Assembly (NCBI GenBank): GCA_964496475.1
Contig: CAZBZS010000069.1
Coordinates: 1 to 8,482 of the forward strand
DNA from: JASLPR01 sp964496475
GTDB taxonomy: Bacteria > Chloroflexota > UBA11872 > VXNJ01
Direction of reading: 5' to 3'
DNA: 8,482 nt
Part shown: positions 6,454 through 8,482 of the stretch, piece after piece
Numbering within the stretch: the first letter of the stretch is position 1
How the letters are laid out: each line of letters opens with the position of its first letter
Program-made: the position numbers and the translations under genes
Notes under the pieces: model-generated
The model's input: only the letters and a program-made list of their open reading frames with translations
The model's database searches: none
Told to the model about the DNA's origin: nothing

Positions 6454-7782
6454 ATGAGTTTACGCCCGATAACTGAACCGTACGCCGAGCGGCCAAGGCT
6501 GGCTTCGCGCGGGTTTATCGTGCTGGTGGTCGCGCTGGGGCTGGGAGTTGCGGGGTGGATGCCGACGAATAGCTTCCTTTCGGTGTTTATGCGGGACGAG
6601 CTAGGGGAAAGCATACTTTCGGCGGCGGTCCTGGTGATGGGGATCCAACTCGGAGGAGCGATATTCGGGCTGACCGCCAGCGGCTGGATGCGGCGATTTG
6701 GGAGCAAGTCGACGTTCGTGGTGGGACTTGCGGGACAGATTGCCTTCCTGTCGATGCTGGGCCTGATACCGAATATTCGCTGGGCTATATTCGTGGCCCC
6801 GCTGGCGGGGATGTTTCTGGCGTATCACTGGACGGGGATGCAGGCGTACTTGATACAGGTGGCGCCGGAACGCCAGCGGGGACTGGCGAGCGGGATAGGA
6901 AGTCTGGTGGTGGTGCTGAGCCCGGGAATTTCAGGTCTGGTTCTGAGCCGGCTGGCGGCAGAGGGTGGATTCAATCTGTTTGTTTTAGCAGCAAGCGTGC
7001 TGGTGGGGATAGCTTTCTTGCTGGCACTGGTGGCGCTGCCGAGGGTGCTGCAGGTGGCGGTGCCGCTTTCATGGCCACGGGATTACGCGCTGGGCTGGCC
7101 GGTTCGCACGGCGACGGCGGTGGTGCAGAGCGCGCAAGCGTCGGTGAGCCAATCGTTTCGGTCGCTGCTGCGGAATCGCATGGTCTTGCTATCGCTGGTG
7201 GTGAGGTTGACGACGGCGATTTCCTTTGGGGTATTCAACATGCTGGCGGGACCGAAGCTGGTGGACGCGGGGGGCGGATTCGAGTCGCTGGGGTTGTTCG
7301 TGTTCGGAGGGGCGGTAGCGGGAGGATTGGCGCAGGTGCTGATAGGAAGCCTGTCGGATCGATTCGGGCGGCGGCTGCTGCTGGCGATATCGACTGTAAT
7401 CGCGGTGGGATCTTCGATACTGTTCGGTCTGGCAGGTTTAATTCCGGTGCTGCTGGCGGCTTCGAGCCTGCACTGGTTTTCGCAGAGCGCATTTCAGACT
7501 CTGATGGTTGCGCTGATGGGGGACATAGTGTCAAGACGCGATCTAGGAAGGGCGATGGCGCTGCAGACGACTGCATTCATGCTCGGGATGTTCATGGGGG
7601 CTTTGTTAGCGGGTGTGCTGGCGACGGTGTCGCCGCTATCGGCATTCTTCGCGACGGCGGCGCTTCTGAGCGTAGGATTGGTGGCCACCATCGCAATGCC
7701 CACGACCGGGGGTGGTCGGTGTCCAGACTGCTCGGAATTGACAGAAATAGTATTTCGTCCGCCGAGAGGTCGGCGGATGTGA
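6454..7782 (+). CDS. Major facilitator superfamily (MFS) transporter
   Basis: Complete 442-residue inner-membrane secondary carrier. Twelve hydrophobic segments can be counted in a 6+6 layout, separated by a long central loop (about PRVLQVAV to SLLRNRM) between helices 6 and 7. The second half has a textbook MFS motif A, GSLSDRFGRRLLL, between helices 8 and 9. The matching first-half loop is degenerate (SGWMRRFGSKS). After helix 12 there is a cytosolic tail with a C-P-D-C motif (codons 7720-7731) and a basic end (RPPRGRRM). Start chosen at ATG 6454, 20 or so residues before helix 1; an in-frame TTG at 6388 is an alternative that adds 22 residues. Its stop overlaps the GTG start of the CPBP gene by 4 nt, so the two are surely one operon. 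Substrate unknown; it resembles drug/metabolite carriers of unknown specificity. Confidence 0.9.
   Translation: MSLRPITEPYAERPRLASRGFIVLVVALGLGVAGWMPTNSFLSVFMRDELGESILSAAVLVMGIQLGGAIFGLTASGWMRRFGSKSTFVVGLAGQIAFLSMLGLIPNIRWAIFVAPLAGMFLAYHWTGMQAYLIQVAPERQRGLASGIGSLVVVLSPGISGLVLSRLAAEGGFNLFVLAASVLVGIAFLLALVALPRVLQVAVPLSWPRDYALGWPVRTATAVVQSAQASVSQSFRSLLRNRMVLLSLVVRLTTAISFGVFNMLAGPKLVDAGGGFESLGLFVFGGAVAGGLAQVLIGSLSDRFGRRLLLAISTVIAVGSSILFGLAGLIPVLLAASSLHWFSQSAFQTLMVALMGDIVSRRDLGRAMALQTTAFMLGMFMGALLAGVLATVSPLSAFFATAALLSVGLVATIAMPTTGGGRCPDCSELTEIVFRPPRGRRM
7764..7769 (+). promoter_or_regulatory. Ribosome binding site of the CPBP protease gene, inside the MFS gene
   Basis: GAGAGG lies 9 nt before the GTG at 7779. 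It supports a start exactly at the GTGA overlap with the MFS stop rather than the much longer open frame upstream. Confidence 0.55.
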
Positions 7783-8417
7783 GTGGTGGGACGGAAGGGT
7801 CGGTTCGAATACGGACGGGCCGGTCGGTATGGCGCTGGTTTCGGCTCGACGTACCGGCGCGGGTGCTGCCACTGATCGCAATACCGCTGGTGTGGGCCGT
7901 ATGGTGGGGCGGGGGAGTGGAGGCGGTAGGGCTGAAGGCGGATTTTCCGGGATGGTGGTGGATTGCGGTGGCGTTGATGGGAATCGCGGTGGTGCTGATG
8001 AGCACCTGGTTTGTGGTGGGACAGGGAGGGTCGGGCAGCCGGGCGACGGCCGGGGCGCTGGCGCTGGAAGTGCCGTTTTTTCTGGTGCTAAATCCGGTGG
8101 CGGAGGAATTGTTTTTCCGGGGATTGGCTCAGCGGCAGCTCGGAGGGTTAATCGGATTTGTGCCGGCGCTATTGCTGGTGTCAGTGGTATTCGGTTTTCA
8201 CCACGCGCTGGCAGGGTTCAGGCGGTCGTTTTTGATTCTGGCGACGGTGGGCGGTCTGCTGTTCGGATCGGTGATGGCGGTGTACGACTCGGTGCTGCCG
8301 GCGATCGGGCTGCATATTGCGGCAGATATCGGGATATTCGTGGTCGGTCCGTGGTGGGCGTCGCGGTGGGCAAAGACCATGAATACGCGGCTTGACGGCG
8401 TTGGGGTGACTACCTAG
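7779..8417 (+). CDS. CPBP family intramembrane metalloprotease
   Basis: Complete 212-residue membrane protein of the CPBP (CAAX protease and bacteriocin-processing, ABI/Rce1-like) family. The three catalytic motifs are present: E109-E110-x-x-x-R114 (NPVAEELFFRG), F138-x-x-x-H142 (FGFHHALAGF), and H179-x-x-x-D183 (GLHIAADIG). These Glu, His and Asp residues hold the active-site metal or water within the membrane. Further hydrophobic helices lie at about 29-43, 59-80, 125-140, 150-168 and 172-192. The first 20 residues are basic and likely cytosolic. Start chosen at GTG 7779, in a GTGA overlap with the MFS stop and preceded by GAGAGG; the frame is open further upstream, but only as a shadow of the MFS gene. 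Overlap with a carrier gene suggests co-production. Targets of stand-alone CPBP proteins are mostly unknown. Ends in TAG, 14 nt before the tRNA. Confidence 0.88.
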   Translation: MSGGTEGSVRIRTGRSVWRWFRLDVPARVLPLIAIPLVWAVWWGGGVEAVGLKADFPGWWWIAVALMGIAVVLMSTWFVVGQGGSGSRATAGALALEVPFFLVLNPVAEELFFRGLAQRQLGGLIGFVPALLLVSVVFGFHHALAGFRRSFLILATVGGLLFGSVMAVYDSVLPAIGLHIAADIGIFVVGPWWASRWAKTMNTRLDGVGVTT

Positions 8418-8431
8418 CATCCGTAGGCGAA

Positions 8432-8482
8432 GGCCTCGTAGCTCAGCTGGATAGAGCGTGTGGTTGCGGACCACAAGGTCGG
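8432..8482 (+). tRNA. tRNA-Arg, anticodon GCG, 3' end cut by window edge
   Basis: Fits the tRNA layout base by base. Acceptor 5' strand GGCCTCG (8432-8438), T8-A9, D stem GCTC/GAGC (8441-8444 and 8454-8457) with loop AGCTGGATA, then an anticodon stem TGTGG/CCACA (8459-8463 and 8471-8475) with all five pairs intact. The loop is TTGCGGA, so the anticodon at 8466-8468 is GCG, reading CGC. A variable loop AGGTC follows, and the sequence ends at the first bases of the T stem. A20 in the D loop and the close match of D arm and variable region to common bacterial tRNA-Arg(ACG) genes support arginine identity. Acceptor pairing and the T arm cannot be checked. A GCG anticodon is unusual for bacterial tRNA-Arg, which normally has ACG. 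Confidence 0.9.

Noticed and set aside
7071..7778. Long upstream extension of the CPBP frame through the MFS gene
   Set aside because: The extension is low-complexity Gly/Arg sequence without family similarity, whereas the MFS frame is clearly coding. GTG 7779 with a ribosome site gives a normal CPBP length.

Overview
This is a GC-rich bacterial window, probably chromosomal. Its genes are in small alternating blocks on both strands and the spacers are short. Every coding call is a metabolic, transport or membrane family. I see no integrase, transposase, phage gene, CRISPR array or defence gene. The mix (M81/MlrC-like hydrolase, cytosolic sulfatase, aldo/keto reductase, split aconitase X, MFS carrier, CPBP protease), together with frequent GTG starts, resembles environmental Chloroflexota such as Dehalococcoidia/SAR202. 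That placement is an impression, not a demonstrated assignment.

Layout, left to right. (1) 2-1321 (+): C-terminal four fifths of an M81/MlrC-type metallohydrolase, cut by the window edge. (2) 1380-1970 (-): a lipoprotein gene, convergent with M81, whose reading frame is broken by a TGA at 1560 and ends at another TGA at 1380. Propeller-like sequence continues in the same frame across the first stop and possibly across the second, so it looks like a decaying WD40/beta-propeller lipoprotein. (3) 2054-3496 (-): a complete Cys-type sulfatase. (4) 3629-4609 (+): a complete aldo/keto reductase, divergent from the sulfatase across a 132-bp spacer. (5) 4647-5093 and 5087-6328 (-): small (swivel) and large (catalytic) parts of an aconitase X enzyme, overlapping by 7 nt. 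(6) 6454-7782 and 7779-8417 (+): a 12-helix MFS carrier overlapped by 4 nt (GTGA) with a CPBP-family intramembrane protease. (7) 8432-8482 (+): the first two thirds of a tRNA-Arg with anticodon GCG, cut by the window end.

The hydrolase, sulfatase, reductase, dehydratase and carrier could together form a scavenging set for organic molecules: uptake, desulfation or amide-type hydrolysis, carbonyl reduction and dehydration. No shared substrate can be read from the sequence, and the strand alternation means at least four separate transcripts. I did not find a convincing undescribed system. The points most worth checking are the TGA-interrupted lipoprotein, the GCG anticodon of the tRNA-Arg, and the divergent active-site motifs of the aconitase X pair.
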